A DNA stretch of 24,786 bases from Chthoniobacterales bacterium (GCA_013697015.1 JACCXL010000095.1:1-24786), one strand, 5' to 3'; counted from the first letter of the stretch, positions 15,171 through 23,854 are shown. A program made the numbers and translations. Notes: generated by a model from the letters alone, not told the origin.

Positions 15171-15186
15171 CGTCTCGTCCTGAGGC

Positions 15187-15207
15187 TCGCCAACGCTCGT
15201 TCGGCGA
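15187..15207 (+). terminator. Hairpin after the lipoprotein gene
   Basis: TCGCCAACG pairs with CGTT-c-GGCGA (nine pairs with one bulged C and a two-base tip), beginning 16 bp after the lipoprotein stop. No T-tract follows. A second small dyad, GCGACT-tg-AGTCGC, lies at 15271-15284 before aroA. Confidence 0.35.
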
Positions 15208-15315
15208 TCTGTCGCGGTGCGCTGCGGAGGCTGGACAAGCTATTTGGATGTCCGATGCTGACAGCCGCGCGCGACTTGAGTCGCAGCTCCAGCTTCGACG
15301 AAACAATTAAGCGAT

Positions 15316-16674
15316 ATGGAACTTCGGGTAAAACGTGCGCCCCGTATCGACGCTGAAATCACAGTTCCGGGTGATAAGAGCATTTCGCACCGCGCCGTTA
15401 TCATCGCCGCGCTCTCGAACGGGGTTTGCACGCTGACCGGATTTTTGCCGAGTGAAACGTGCATGCTGACCGTGCAGGCGCTGCGCGCGCTCGGGATAAA
15501 AATCGAGCAACCGGAGCCGGAGATGCTCATCGTTCACGGTAACAGGCGTCAGCTCACTGCGCCTCGCGCGGAAATCAATTGCGGGAATTCCGCGACCACG
15601 ATGCGTCTCCTCGCCGGATTATTAGCCGGACAGGGCTTTGACAGCCGGCTGGTCGGAGGTGCCGGTCTCTCGACGCGACCGATGGATCGCGTGATCACTC
15701 CGTTGCAGCAAATGGGCGCGAACATCGTCGCCGAAGGTCCTAACAACACCGCACCCCTGCGCATCCAACGCGCGCAACTCGACGGTATTCAATACCGCTC
15801 GCCGATCGCAAGTTCGCAGGTGAAGAGTGCGGTGCTCCTGGCTGGCCTGTTCGCCAAAGGTAAAACGACGGTGGAGGACGCCGGAATCACCCGCAACCAC
15901 ACCGAACTGATGTTGAATTACTTTCTCGTGCGCACGGTGAAGGAAGAACGCGGCGCCATCGGGATCTTTGGCGAACAGGTTCCCGAATCGCGCGATTTCA
16001 CGATTCCGGGCGACATTTCCTCCGCCGCTTTCTGGCTCGTGGCGGCGGCCGCGCAACCGGGCGGACACCTTCTGGTCCGCCATTCTGGCTTGAACGACAC
16101 GCGCACAGCTTTCCTAGGCGTGCTCATCAGGATGGGCGCGCAAGTCCGTGAAGCCGTCGAAGACGTAGATCAAATCGAACCGCGTGGGACCGTGGAGATC
16201 ACTGGTGCGCCGCTCAAAGGCACCGTGATTCAGGGGCGGGAAATACCGCAGTTGATCGACGAATTGCCGATTTTGGCGGTAGCTGGCGCGCTCGCGAGCG
16301 GCACCACCATCATCCGTCATGCGCAGGAATTGCGCGTGAAGGAGACGGATCGGATCGCCGCTCTCGCGCACAATCTACGCGTCATGGGCGCGCAGGTGAT
16401 TGAGTTAAATGATGGCCTCGAGATCCATGGCCGCTCCCCTCTGCGCGGAGGCCGCATCGCCAGTTTCGGCGATCACCGAATCGCAATGGCGTTTGCGGTG
16501 GCGGCCTTGTTCGCAGACGGCGAGACGGTGATCCAGGATGCGGACTGCATCCGTGAGTCATATCCAGGTTTCGAAAAAGCTCTGGATGAGATAATGAATC
16601 CGAAGCGCATGCGGGCGAGCACCCCGGTCATCGGTTCACTCTCTCCGGCGCGCGGTGAAGAAGACGAAGAATAA
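15316..16674 (+). CDS. aroA: 3-phosphoshikimate 1-carboxyvinyltransferase (EPSP synthase)
   Basis: The protein is 452 aa, full length. It transfers enolpyruvate from PEP to shikimate-3-phosphate, the sixth shikimate-pathway step, in the cytosol. Visible: VPGDKSISHR (substrate binding, K21), CGNSATTMRLLAG (89-101, PEP site), GLSTRPMDRV, SSQVKSAVLLAGL, QLIDELPIL with D315, ELRVKETDR (K342, E343) and GDHRIAMAF. The PEP loop reads N-S-A-T-T, with Ala93 at the position of E. coli Gly96; CP4-type enzymes insensitive to glyphosate also have Ala there, so reduced glyphosate binding is predicted but not shown. The last 20 residues (SLSPARGEEDEE) are a short acidic tail. cmk follows 32 bp later, a common arrangement. 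Confidence 0.95.
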   Translation: MELRVKRAPRIDAEITVPGDKSISHRAVIIAALSNGVCTLTGFLPSETCMLTVQALRALGIKIEQPEPEMLIVHGNRRQLTAPRAEINCGNSATTMRLLAGLLAGQGFDSRLVGGAGLSTRPMDRVITPLQQMGANIVAEGPNNTAPLRIQRAQLDGIQYRSPIASSQVKSAVLLAGLFAKGKTTVEDAGITRNHTELMLNYFLVRTVKEERGAIGIFGEQVPESRDFTIPGDISSAAFWLVAAAAQPGGHLLVRHSGLNDTRTAFLGVLIRMGAQVREAVEDVDQIEPRGTVEITGAPLKGTVIQGREIPQLIDELPILAVAGALASGTTIIRHAQELRVKETDRIAALAHNLRVMGAQVIELNDGLEIHGRSPLRGGRIASFGDHRIAMAFAVAALFADGETVIQDADCIRESYPGFEKALDEIMNPKRMRASTPVIGSLSPARGEEDEE

Positions 16675-16706
16675 GCGCTCGTATTGCGCAACGATTTCCC
16701 GCATTC

Positions 16707-17375
16707 ATGAAAGCGATCGCCGGTCATTGCGTCATCACGATCGATGGACCGGCTGCTTCCGGCAAGAGCAGTGTCGCGCGTGAACTCGCGCGGCGCCTGC
16801 AGTTCGTTTACGTAAATTCGGGGGCGATGTATCGCGCCATGACCTGGCACATCCTGCAGAATCCTGGTGCCCTGCAGGATCCAGCAGCGATCGCTGCGGC
16901 AGCCGAGGCGGCCGAGATCGTGTGTGATCTGGATCAAGATCAATCGCGGATCAGGATCAATGCCATCGATTCGGCGGAGCATTTGCGCGATCCGGCGGTG
17001 AATGAAGCTGTCTCAGTCGTGAGCGGTGTTCCCCGCGTGCGCGAGATCCTGGTGGAGAAGATGCGCGCCTACGCAGCCCAACACGATCTGGTGATGGAAG
17101 GACGCGATATCGGATCGGTCGTCTTCCCATCGACTCCTTTTAAATTTTATATTGATGCCTCGCCGGAGGTGCGGTTCCGGCGTCGAGCCGCGGAAGGTCA
17201 GCGCGACCAGATTGCGGCGCGCGATGAAGCCGATTCTTCGCGGCCAGCGTCACCTCTGGTGATCGCTCCCGACGCCTATGTGATCGACAGTTCGGAGATG
17301 TCGATCGACCAGGTGGTCTCGGAAGTAATGGAGCGCCTTCGGATGAGCGGAACGCCGGTCGCGCGGATATTGTGA
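16707..17375 (+). CDS. cmk: Cytidylate kinase
   Basis: The protein is 222 aa, the usual length for bacterial CMP kinase. It phosphorylates CMP and dCMP with ATP for RNA, DNA and CDP-lipid precursor supply. It has the P-loop DGPAASGKSS (13-22), VNSGAMYRA for the nucleotide-monophosphate site, EGRDIGSVVFP (131-141), YIDASPEVRFRRRA and a C-terminal DAYVIDSSEMS. It lies between aroA and plsC on one strand, as in many bacteria, and is probably co-transcribed; no Shine-Dalgarno precedes the ATG. Confidence 0.94.
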   Translation: MKAIAGHCVITIDGPAASGKSSVARELARRLQFVYVNSGAMYRAMTWHILQNPGALQDPAAIAAAAEAAEIVCDLDQDQSRIRINAIDSAEHLRDPAVNEAVSVVSGVPRVREILVEKMRAYAAQHDLVMEGRDIGSVVFPSTPFKFYIDASPEVRFRRRAAEGQRDQIAARDEADSSRPASPLVIAPDAYVIDSSEMSIDQVVSEVMERLRMSGTPVARIL

Positions 17376-17418
17376 TGGGAGCGGCCAGGCGTCCCGCGCT
17401 CCGCGCGCAGTTGATTGG

Positions 17419-17431
17419 TTTGCCTAACGAG
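17419..17431 (+). repeat. Copy 3 of the 13-mer TTTGCCTAACGAG
   Basis: Exact copy in the cmk-plsC gap. Its last G is the first base of the plsC GTG start. This is the only non-coding copy. Confidence 0.8.
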
Positions 17432-18045
17432 TGAATTTCTACTACTGGCTCGGCTACAATCTCGCGCGCTTGATCGGGTGGCTCTGCTTTGGCCTCCGCA
17501 TCCTGCATCGCGAACGGATGATCGAATCCGGACCGGTGATTCTGGCGATGAATCATCAAAGCTACCTCGATCCACCGTTCGCCGGCATTTGCACCCGCCG
17601 GGCGATCTTTTTTCTGACGCGCCGGACCTTGCTCGACGTGCCAGTGCTCGGTTGGCTGCTCCCAAAGCTGAATGTGATTCCAGTCGACCAGGAAGGAAGC
17701 GATCGCAGCGCACTGAAGGCGCTCATCCGCATCCTGAAGGCGGGCGAAGGAACGTTGGTGTTTCCCGAAGGCGCGCGGACCCTCGACGGAAATCTGCACC
17801 CGGCTTCTCCTGGGGTCGGCTTGGTTATCGCAAAGACGCTTGCTCCGGTCGTGCCGATGCGAATTTTCGGCGCGCATGAGGCTTGGCCGCCAAATGGCGG
17901 ACGCTTGCGCTTTTCCCGTATCACGATCGCGATCGGCGAACCGATCTATTTCTCCGCGACTGATCTCCAGCCGCCGGGAAAGGAGCTGTATCAACGCCTG
18001 AGCCAGCGCGTAATGAACGCGATTGCTGCGCTGCAGCCGGAGTGA
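17431..18045 (+). CDS. plsC: 1-acyl-sn-glycerol-3-phosphate acyltransferase
   Basis: The protein is 204 aa starting at GTG 17431; an in-frame TAA two codons upstream rules out a longer form. PlsC-family enzymes add the second acyl chain to lysophosphatidate at the inner membrane. Acyltransferase blocks are NHQSYLDPPF (HX4D: H42, D47), a basic FLTRRTLLD, VFPEGARTLDG (FPEGxR at 111-116) and APVVPMRIFG. Hydrophobic residues 4-22 anchor the N-terminus. It is 55 bp past cmk and probably in the same operon. The substrate within the PlsC family (LPA or another lysolipid) cannot be fixed. Confidence 0.9.
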   Translation: MNFYYWLGYNLARLIGWLCFGLRILHRERMIESGPVILAMNHQSYLDPPFAGICTRRAIFFLTRRTLLDVPVLGWLLPKLNVIPVDQEGSDRSALKALIRILKAGEGTLVFPEGARTLDGNLHPASPGVGLVIAKTLAPVVPMRIFGAHEAWPPNGGRLRFSRITIAIGEPIYFSATDLQPPGKELYQRLSQRVMNAIAALQPE

Positions 18046-18062
18046 ATGGCAGGTGATCTTGC

Positions 18063-18290
18063 ATGCAAAATCTGGTAGGGCATACTGCACGCGTGGGTGC
18101 CTTGCAATCGCCGCCGCCGCCATCGCGAGCGCCACTTCGCGGTCTTCAGTTGATGGCGATTATCGTGGTGGTGCTGGGATTAGTGGCACTCTACGCGAAC
18201 TGGCAACGGTTCCAGCGCGAGAGGATCGAAACGGTGATTGTTTCCCGACCGCCGACGCCTGCGCCTGAGGCTTCGGCTGCCCAACCGTAG
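18063..18290 (+). CDS. Small single-pass membrane protein
   Basis: The protein is 75 aa. It is preceded by AGGTGA six bases before the ATG, one of the few Shine-Dalgarno-like sites in the window, and lies 17 bp after plsC. A Pro/Arg-rich N-terminus (SPPPPSRAPLRG) leads to one membrane helix (about 31-44, IIVVVLGLVALYA), a basic RFQRER segment and a Pro/Ala tail. No family recognised. Size, spacing and helix favour a real gene; the overlapping frame from 18023 does not look membrane-like. Confidence 0.55.
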   Translation: MQNLVGHTARVGALQSPPPPSRAPLRGLQLMAIIVVVLGLVALYANWQRFQRERIETVIVSRPPTPAPEASAAQP

Positions 18291-18365
18291 CAAAGTCGCC
18301 GGTTAGTGAGGCGGCCCTCGGCGGGCGCGCTTCCGAATAAAGGCTGATAAAGCCGGTCTAAGTTC

Positions 18366-20426
18366 ATGATGAAAAAATGTCTCTTCCTGGCCGCTATCGC
18401 AGCCCTCGCATTCTATACGTCTTGCAGTAAGCAGGATTCTGACGCAGAACGAAACGCGCAAGTCGAACGCGAAGTGCAGCAGCGTCTCGCGGCCGAACAT
18501 CAGGCTCAGGAGCAGGAGAGACTCGCGCAACAGCAGACGGATCTGGACGTCCGGGAGAAAGCGCTCGCAGGCAAAGAGACGGTTGCGACCTCACGTATCT
18601 TCCCGAACCCGCCGTCGGACACGAACGGAAGTGAACGGACCGCGCGCGGATCGAGTCGCCGCCGTCCGCCGACGCGCTCCTACGGCCTATTCTACACTAA
18701 ACTGGAACCGTACGGAGACTGGCATGAAACGGCCAATTACGGCTACGTCTGGCAGCCGCGCGAGGCGGAGCAATCCCGCACCTGGCGCCCCTACACCGAC
18801 GGCCACTGGGTTTACACAGATGCGGGATGGACCTGGATTTCGGACGAGCCGCACGGCTGGGCGACCTATCATTACGGACGCTGGACGCGGCTGCGAAACG
18901 TGGGCTGGGTGTGGGTGCCCGGGGACGAATGGGCGCCGGCTTGGGTTTCCTGGAGAACGAGCAATGAATATGTCGGTTGGGCTCCATTGCCGCCCGACGC
19001 TGAGTTCGATCGGAATGTGGGCATAAAAAAATGGGCGGATAATTACTACGACATCGGACCGGAGCAGTACGCGTTCGTTACGGTGCGCGAACTGGGAGCA
19101 CCACGGCTGGAGCGGGCCGTCCTTCCGGCGGAACAAAACGTTACGATCGTGAACCAGACGACGAACGTGACCAACATCACCTACAACAACACGACGGTCG
19201 TGAACGAAGGTCCCAGCTACGAGGAATTCCGTTCCCGCAGTCAACAGCCGATCGGGCGATACCGGCTTGAGCGTCGCACGGAAGTGAACGTGGATGTGCC
19301 GCGGCCTGTGGTGCGCGGCGGATCCATCGAGATCGCGATGCCAGCTCTGCCGGTCGCCCAACCCGCGGAGCGCCCGCGGAATCTAAAAGGTGTCATCGCC
19401 CAGGCTGTGGTGGATTACTCGTCGGGTGTAGCCGTCGATCGAAACGAAGTGGAAAAAGCGCGTGCGAAGATGAAAGCAGAGGCGACGCCGCCGCCCGACG
19501 TGCCGCCGAAGGCAGAAGTGCGCGCGACAGCTGCCACTGAATCGAGCGCTGCATCAACTAGCAGTGCGCCTCCGCCCGTGAGAAGGACGGAAACGTCATC
19601 GGCAGCTCCGACGCCTCTGGGTGTGGCCATGCCATCTGCAACGGCTAGCGTCAGCGCAACTCCACCGCTACGTCGTTTGCCTGGGGTCGGCGCGAGCGTG
19701 TCGCCAACAGCGAGCGTAAGTCCACGGCCGAGCGCGACCAGGTCGCCCGAGATTACGCCTTCCGAAAGCTCGACGGCGTCCCCCGCGTCTACTGAGCTGC
19801 CCAGTGTGAGCGCTTCTCCGAGCGCCAGTCTCACCATGACTGCGTCCCCTTCGTCATCGATTTATCCTTTGGCGACTCCAGGTGCAAGGACGGCGAGCTC
19901 CGTGATTAATTCGTTAGGCGAGAGGCGTCGACCCAAGGCCGAAAAACGCGAATGGGAAGCGCAGCAGCGAGCCCAACGTCGCCAGCAGAATCGCGCTTTC
20001 GAAGATCTGCAACGCGCTGAGCAACTGCGTCAGCGGGAGGAGGGACAAAGCTCGCCGGCCGCTGGCGCACAGCGTGCCGCCTCGCTTTCGCCCGGCCCGA
20101 TAATCCTGCCGTCTACTTCTTCAACTCAGAGATCGCCTGGCCGCCTGCTGCAGCCGTTGCCAATCGGCATTCTTCCCGCTCACGAACCGACGACTGCTCC
20201 TTCGCCGAACGACACAGCGAACATTCTTCCTGCCCCGACTCTCAAGCCGAGCGCAAGTCCCGCCCCAAACACTTCGGCTTCCGTTTCGATGGCGCCTTCT
20301 GTGAGCGCATCAAGTGCGGCGGAGATTACGGACAAAAAATCGCGTAAGCTGAACAAGCGATTGCGGGATGCGGCAGTGCCGGCGGAAACCGCCATAAGTC
20401 CCGTTCCCAGCGCCACTCCGGAATAG
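18366..20426 (+). CDS. DUF6600-type Trp/Tyr-rich lipoprotein with long Ser/Pro tail
   Basis: The protein is 686 aa with lipoprotein signal MMKKCLFLAAIAALAFYTSC (Cys20; ATG 18369 is an equal start). Residues 25-68 are Glu/Gln/Arg heptads, likely coiled coil. Residues about 109-210 form the aromatic domain, for example LEPYGDWH, YGYVWQP, WRPYTDGHWVYTDAGWTW, EPHGWATYHYGRW, WVWVPGDEWAPAWVSWR and GWAPLPP, the pattern of DUF6600-type secreted proteins. After residue 360 it is low-complexity: Ser/Pro/Ala/Thr repeats (SVSPTASVSPRPSATRSP), a basic Gln/Arg helix (about 525-560) and more Pro/Ser to the end. It looks like a surface or periplasmic structural protein; no enzyme motif seen. It converges on the ligase gene with 4 bp between the stops. 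Confidence 0.77.
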   Translation: MMKKCLFLAAIAALAFYTSCSKQDSDAERNAQVEREVQQRLAAEHQAQEQERLAQQQTDLDVREKALAGKETVATSRIFPNPPSDTNGSERTARGSSRRRPPTRSYGLFYTKLEPYGDWHETANYGYVWQPREAEQSRTWRPYTDGHWVYTDAGWTWISDEPHGWATYHYGRWTRLRNVGWVWVPGDEWAPAWVSWRTSNEYVGWAPLPPDAEFDRNVGIKKWADNYYDIGPEQYAFVTVRELGAPRLERAVLPAEQNVTIVNQTTNVTNITYNNTTVVNEGPSYEEFRSRSQQPIGRYRLERRTEVNVDVPRPVVRGGSIEIAMPALPVAQPAERPRNLKGVIAQAVVDYSSGVAVDRNEVEKARAKMKAEATPPPDVPPKAEVRATAATESSAASTSSAPPPVRRTETSSAAPTPLGVAMPSATASVSATPPLRRLPGVGASVSPTASVSPRPSATRSPEITPSESSTASPASTELPSVSASPSASLTMTASPSSSIYPLATPGARTASSVINSLGERRRPKAEKREWEAQQRAQRRQQNRAFEDLQRAEQLRQREEGQSSPAAGAQRAASLSPGPIILPSTSSTQRSPGRLLQPLPIGILPAHEPTTAPSPNDTANILPAPTLKPSASPAPNTSASVSMAPSVSASSAAEITDKKSRKLNKRLRDAAVPAETAISPVPSATPE

Positions 20427-20430
20427 TGCG

Positions 20431-23151
20431 CTATTTCGCGCTCTCCTCAGCTCGCGGCGGCGCGATCTCTCCTTGCGGCCGCGCGAGCTTGCGCGCGTAA
20501 TCGAGGGTGTCTATCGCATCGACGGTTTTGTCGCGGCGAATCACTTTGATCCGCGGAAAGCGAAGCGCCAACCCGCTTTCGTGCCGGGTACTCGGTTGGA
20601 TCGAATCGAAAGCAATCTCCAGCACAACGTTCGGCCTCACTTCCCGATAGCGGCCGTGGTCCGCGACGGTGTTTTGTTTGAAATGGTCGGTCAGTTCCGC
20701 GATCTCCACGTCGGTCAGGCCGCTATAGGCTTTGCCGATGGTCGCGAGCTGCCCGGTTGTCTCGTCGCGCACCGCAAACGTGTAATCGCTCAGCACGTGA
20801 TTGCGCTTTCCGTGTCCGAGCTCGGCTGCCACGACCACGACGTCAAGCGTGGCCAGCTCCTTCTTGAGCTTGAACCAGAACATCCCGCGACGTCCTGGCG
20901 AATACAGACTTTCGGGATCTTTCACCATCAAACCTTCGTTGAGGCGGCGTCGTGCGTGAGAGAAATGGTCTTCAATCTCAGCGGCGTTATGCGCGGGAGA
21001 GACATCCGCCACCTGAAATTGCGAAGGCATTTGCAACGTCCGCAGCGCTTCGCGCCTTTCGCGCAGAGGCGTCTTCAGCAACGAGTGGCCATCGACCCAC
21101 AGCAGATCGAACGCAACGAATACGACGGGCACGTCGGCCGAGGCAGTGGTAAACAAATCCGCTCCATCGCTTTTCCGCCCCAGTCGCTTTTGGAGATCGA
21201 AAAAGGTGAGCCTTTTACCGTGTTCGAACGCCATGATTTCCCCGTCGAGAATAATTTCTTTTTCGAAATCGAGCGCGCGCGCAGCCAGCTCGGAAAATTG
21301 CTCGGTAATCCGTCGCAGATCCCGCGAAAATATTTCAACGCGATCAGAGCCCCGATGCAGCTGCGCACGAATGCCGTCGAATTTGTCCTCCACGTAAACG
21401 GTGATGTCACCCGTCGCTGGCGAGCTCGCGAACCGCGACCAGATCGCTTCCGCGGTCGGTTCCGGGCTGGCGAGCATGCTCTTGATCGGTCGAAATAATG
21501 AGAGCTCGGCGCGATTCAGTTTGTTTCGGGAGGCGAGGGCCGCCGCCTCGCCCACGTCGCCCAGCAGCATGTTCGCTTCCTTGACGTCATCGATCGCCGC
21601 TCCGAAAGCAGTGGCAACTGCTTCCTCGACCAAACCTTCACGCAGCCCGATGCGCAAATCGCCGGTCAAAACTTTCACCAAATACTGGCCCTCGCGCGCG
21701 GAGAGCCGGGCGAGACGAGCTTGTAGCAACTCTGTCTTCGCCACTGGACCGCGTGTTTTTTGCAGTTCGTCGAAGAACCGGCGCGACTCCATCAGGCTGA
21801 ATGGTTCGGGATTGGTGCGGCCGTCGAGCGCTTCGAAGGCAGATTTGCCGGCATCTCCGTGACTGCTGGCGATGCGGTTGAACTCCGCCTGCGCCAGTTT
21901 CGTCGCGCCCAGCAACGCGCGGAAAATGACGGACCAACCAACCTGCAACGTGCGTAAATCGCTCTGCGGAAAGGCGCGTCCTGTCAGGTAGGTTGCGGCA
22001 ATCCGGAGCCGCGTTTCGTCGAGTGGGCGAAGATAATTGGCGAGCTGCCGGACCTTCTCCAACTTCCCGGGCGTGCGCGCGATCGTTTCTCCCAACTGCG
22101 CAAACGTGCAAAACTCGGAATCGACTTCATGTTTTTCGGCGCTTGCACGAACAGGTTCGGCCGAGGCACGAAACGTTCCGAGCGTCAGTTCGAGTTGGTT
22201 TTGCGCACTGAGAGCCCATGCTTCCACTCCGCGGTCGCGAAGATCGCGGGCGAATTCGGCGGCAAATCCGTGGAGTGTTAGCACTCGTTTGGGCTGCGTC
22301 AGCTCGACGTAGCGGAGCAGATCTGTGTAATCCGCATGGTCGGAGAGAGGAAAAGCAGCGTCCACCTGATAGCGATAGACGGCGTTCGGATCGATTGCCC
22401 AGCCGCTGATCATGGCGACACGCTTTGGCTGAATTTTCTCCAGCATGCGCGATCGATTCGCGCTCGGCGGACAAATGAGGACTTTGCCCACGACTTCGCT
22501 CGGATTATATCGTTCGTAGCGGCAGAAGGACTGCCCGAATTGCTCGTAGATTTTGGTCATGCGAAAGGCGGAACCGTGGAGCATCGGGGTCAAGTTTGCC
22601 TGGCCGAGCGCGCATAAAATTTCCTGTGCTTTGCCTAACGAGTAACCCAGCAGAATCGGCACCGCCCCCTCTTCGAGCGCGTCGCGCGCAAAAGCGACAA
22701 TTTGTGCAATGACCTCTTCTGTCGGCGGCAACCGGTAGCGCGGCAGGCCGTAGGTGGTTTCCATGACGAGGGTCTCGGCCTGTGTCCACTCGGCTCGCTC
22801 TGCGGAAAGTCCGGGACGCAGCTTGAAGTCGCCCGTGTAAAGGAGGGAGCCGCCCTCGCTTTGCAGAAACAGCTGCGCCGAACCGAAGATGTGTCCAGCC
22901 GGCAGGAGCGTAAGATCCAGCCCACGCAAGTTGGTGCGTTGTCCAAAAGGAACGATCAGCTCGTGACGCGCTCCTGGTAGCCGGGCCTGCATGAGCCGCG
23001 CGGTGCGCTCCGAAACGATGATTTCATCGTGCGGCGCGATGTGATCGCTGTGCGCGTGCGAGACGAACGCCAAACTCTTGCGGTCCCACGGGTCGAGCCA
23101 GAGATTTTGCCGCGGCAGATAAATCCCGCGTTCATAACGCACTTCAATCAC
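20431..23151 (-). CDS. Fusion of beta-CASP metallo-nuclease and ATP-dependent DNA ligase
   Basis: The protein is 906 aa from GTG 23151 (VIEVRYERGIYLP, matching the usual exonuclease N-terminus); ATG 23223 adds 24 residues and overlaps the divergent promoter. Residues 1-325 are a metallo-beta-lactamase/beta-CASP nuclease: HAHSDH (32-37), GHIFGSAQL, YTGDFKLRP, METTYG, SDHADY (270-275) and a late HG, as in ligase-associated DNA exonucleases. After a short charged linker comes ligase: DNA-binding domain (about 345-560), motif I DKFDGIR with adenylated K590, LDGEIMAFE (III), FVAFDLLW (IIIa), EGLMVKDP (IV, 739-746), FKLKK (V) and an OB domain. It would process and seal DNA ends. Usually these are separate neighbouring genes, often with a DEXH helicase and a PdeM-type phosphoesterase; neither is here. 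Confidence 0.9.
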   Translation of the reverse strand: MIEVRYERGIYLPRQNLWLDPWDRKSLAFVSHAHSDHIAPHDEIIVSERTARLMQARLPGARHELIVPFGQRTNLRGLDLTLLPAGHIFGSAQLFLQSEGGSLLYTGDFKLRPGLSAERAEWTQAETLVMETTYGLPRYRLPPTEEVIAQIVAFARDALEEGAVPILLGYSLGKAQEILCALGQANLTPMLHGSAFRMTKIYEQFGQSFCRYERYNPSEVVGKVLICPPSANRSRMLEKIQPKRVAMISGWAIDPNAVYRYQVDAAFPLSDHADYTDLLRYVELTQPKRVLTLHGFAAEFARDLRDRGVEAWALSAQNQLELTLGTFRASAEPVRASAEKHEVDSEFCTFAQLGETIARTPGKLEKVRQLANYLRPLDETRLRIAATYLTGRAFPQSDLRTLQVGWSVIFRALLGATKLAQAEFNRIASSHGDAGKSAFEALDGRTNPEPFSLMESRRFFDELQKTRGPVAKTELLQARLARLSAREGQYLVKVLTGDLRIGLREGLVEEAVATAFGAAIDDVKEANMLLGDVGEAAALASRNKLNRAELSLFRPIKSMLASPEPTAEAIWSRFASSPATGDITVYVEDKFDGIRAQLHRGSDRVEIFSRDLRRITEQFSELAARALDFEKEIILDGEIMAFEHGKRLTFFDLQKRLGRKSDGADLFTTASADVPVVFVAFDLLWVDGHSLLKTPLRERREALRTLQMPSQFQVADVSPAHNAAEIEDHFSHARRRLNEGLMVKDPESLYSPGRRGMFWFKLKKELATLDVVVVAAELGHGKRNHVLSDYTFAVRDETTGQLATIGKAYSGLTDVEIAELTDHFKQNTVADHGRYREVRPNVVLEIAFDSIQPSTRHESGLALRFPRIKVIRRDKTVDAIDTLDYARKLARPQGEIAPPRAEESAK
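22630..22642 (+). repeat. Copy 4 of the 13-mer TTTGCCTAACGAG
   Basis: Exact copy inside the nuclease domain of the ligase fusion. On the coding (minus) strand it encodes S-L-G-K in GYSLGKAQE, again with TTA for leucine. Confidence 0.8.
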
Positions 23152-23216
23152 AGCAAAAAATACGCGCGGAGGGCGAGGAGCGAAACCGCCAAAGGCTGCG
23201 CTATCCGGTGAACGGA

Positions 23217-23245
23217 TTGACACGCCTCACCAGACCCGTTTTGAT
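23217..23245 (+). promoter_or_regulatory. Sigma70-type promoter just upstream of the exported protein gene
   Basis: Perfect TTGACA (23217-23222), 17-bp spacer, TTTGAT (23240-23245). Predicted transcription start is about 23252, next to ATG 23253, implying a leaderless transcript. An earlier in-frame ATG at 23244 overlaps the -10. Confidence 0.5.
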
Positions 23246-23252
23246 GGGCGCG

Positions 23253-23819
23253 ATGGATCGAATGGTGCGCGTCGTTCTTTTGTTGCTCTGTCTCGCCGCG
23301 CCGGCGCAGGGCGTTGATCGGACGATTGTTTTGTCAAAGGTAAACGCGCTGCCGATGGCATTGAGCCATGATTTTGAGTTCCGCAAAACCAAGATATATC
23401 TCCTCACGCGACAGCCGACGAAAACCGAAACATTGAAGCCTCACGAGGGCGTCGGCAAAGTGAGCAAGAGCTCCGGCGGGCAGAATGCTTCCGTTAATTT
23501 TGAGCGACAGTATCGGATGTTTGGCGCTGTCACTGCGCTAGACCAGAGGCAGCGCTCAGGTCAGTACTTCGACTTTTTCTGGCGCGCTCATCGTCCCGCC
23601 GACGTGACGGTTCGCTTCGAATACCGGCAGGAGAAGCTGCGCGCATTTGCACAGGCGCGCGAGCTTTCCTATCCACGCACGCACGGCACGCAGAAGTCTG
23701 AATTCGCGATCGTGGGAGACGATTACTTCGACGACGGGCGCGTTATCGCCTGGCGTTGTCTACTGATCGAAAGCGGCCGAATCGTGGCGGAGAACCGATC
23801 TTATCTTTGGGAAAAATAA
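23253..23819 (+). CDS. Exported protein of unknown function
   Basis: The protein is 188 aa from ATG 23253, chosen because the promoter places transcription start there; in-frame GTG 23208 and ATG 23244 are longer options. The signal peptide MDRMVRVVLLLLCLAAPAQG is followed by a mature region rich in Arg and aromatic residues: VSKSSGGQNASVNFERQYR, YFDFFWRAHRPADVTVRFEYRQ, DYFDDGRVIAWRCLLIESG. Alternating hydrophobic strands suggest a small all-beta fold. No family recognised. It is divergent from the ligase fusion, with about 100 bp between starts. Confidence 0.6.
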   Translation: MDRMVRVVLLLLCLAAPAQGVDRTIVLSKVNALPMALSHDFEFRKTKIYLLTRQPTKTETLKPHEGVGKVSKSSGGQNASVNFERQYRMFGAVTALDQRQRSGQYFDFFWRAHRPADVTVRFEYRQEKLRAFAQARELSYPRTHGTQKSEFAIVGDDYFDDGRVIAWRCLLIESGRIVAENRSYLWEK

Positions 23820-23854
23820 GCTCCGAATACGTTGCTAAGTGGCTCAGGGAACGT

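Noticed and set aside
19415..19837. 140-codon frame on the minus strand in the DUF6600-type gene
   Set aside because: Produced by the Ser/Pro/Ala repeat codons read backwards.
20473..21498. 341-codon frame on the plus strand opposite the ligase
   Set aside because: Antisense to the ligase catalytic core with intact motifs; composition looks like a reverse-frame shadow.
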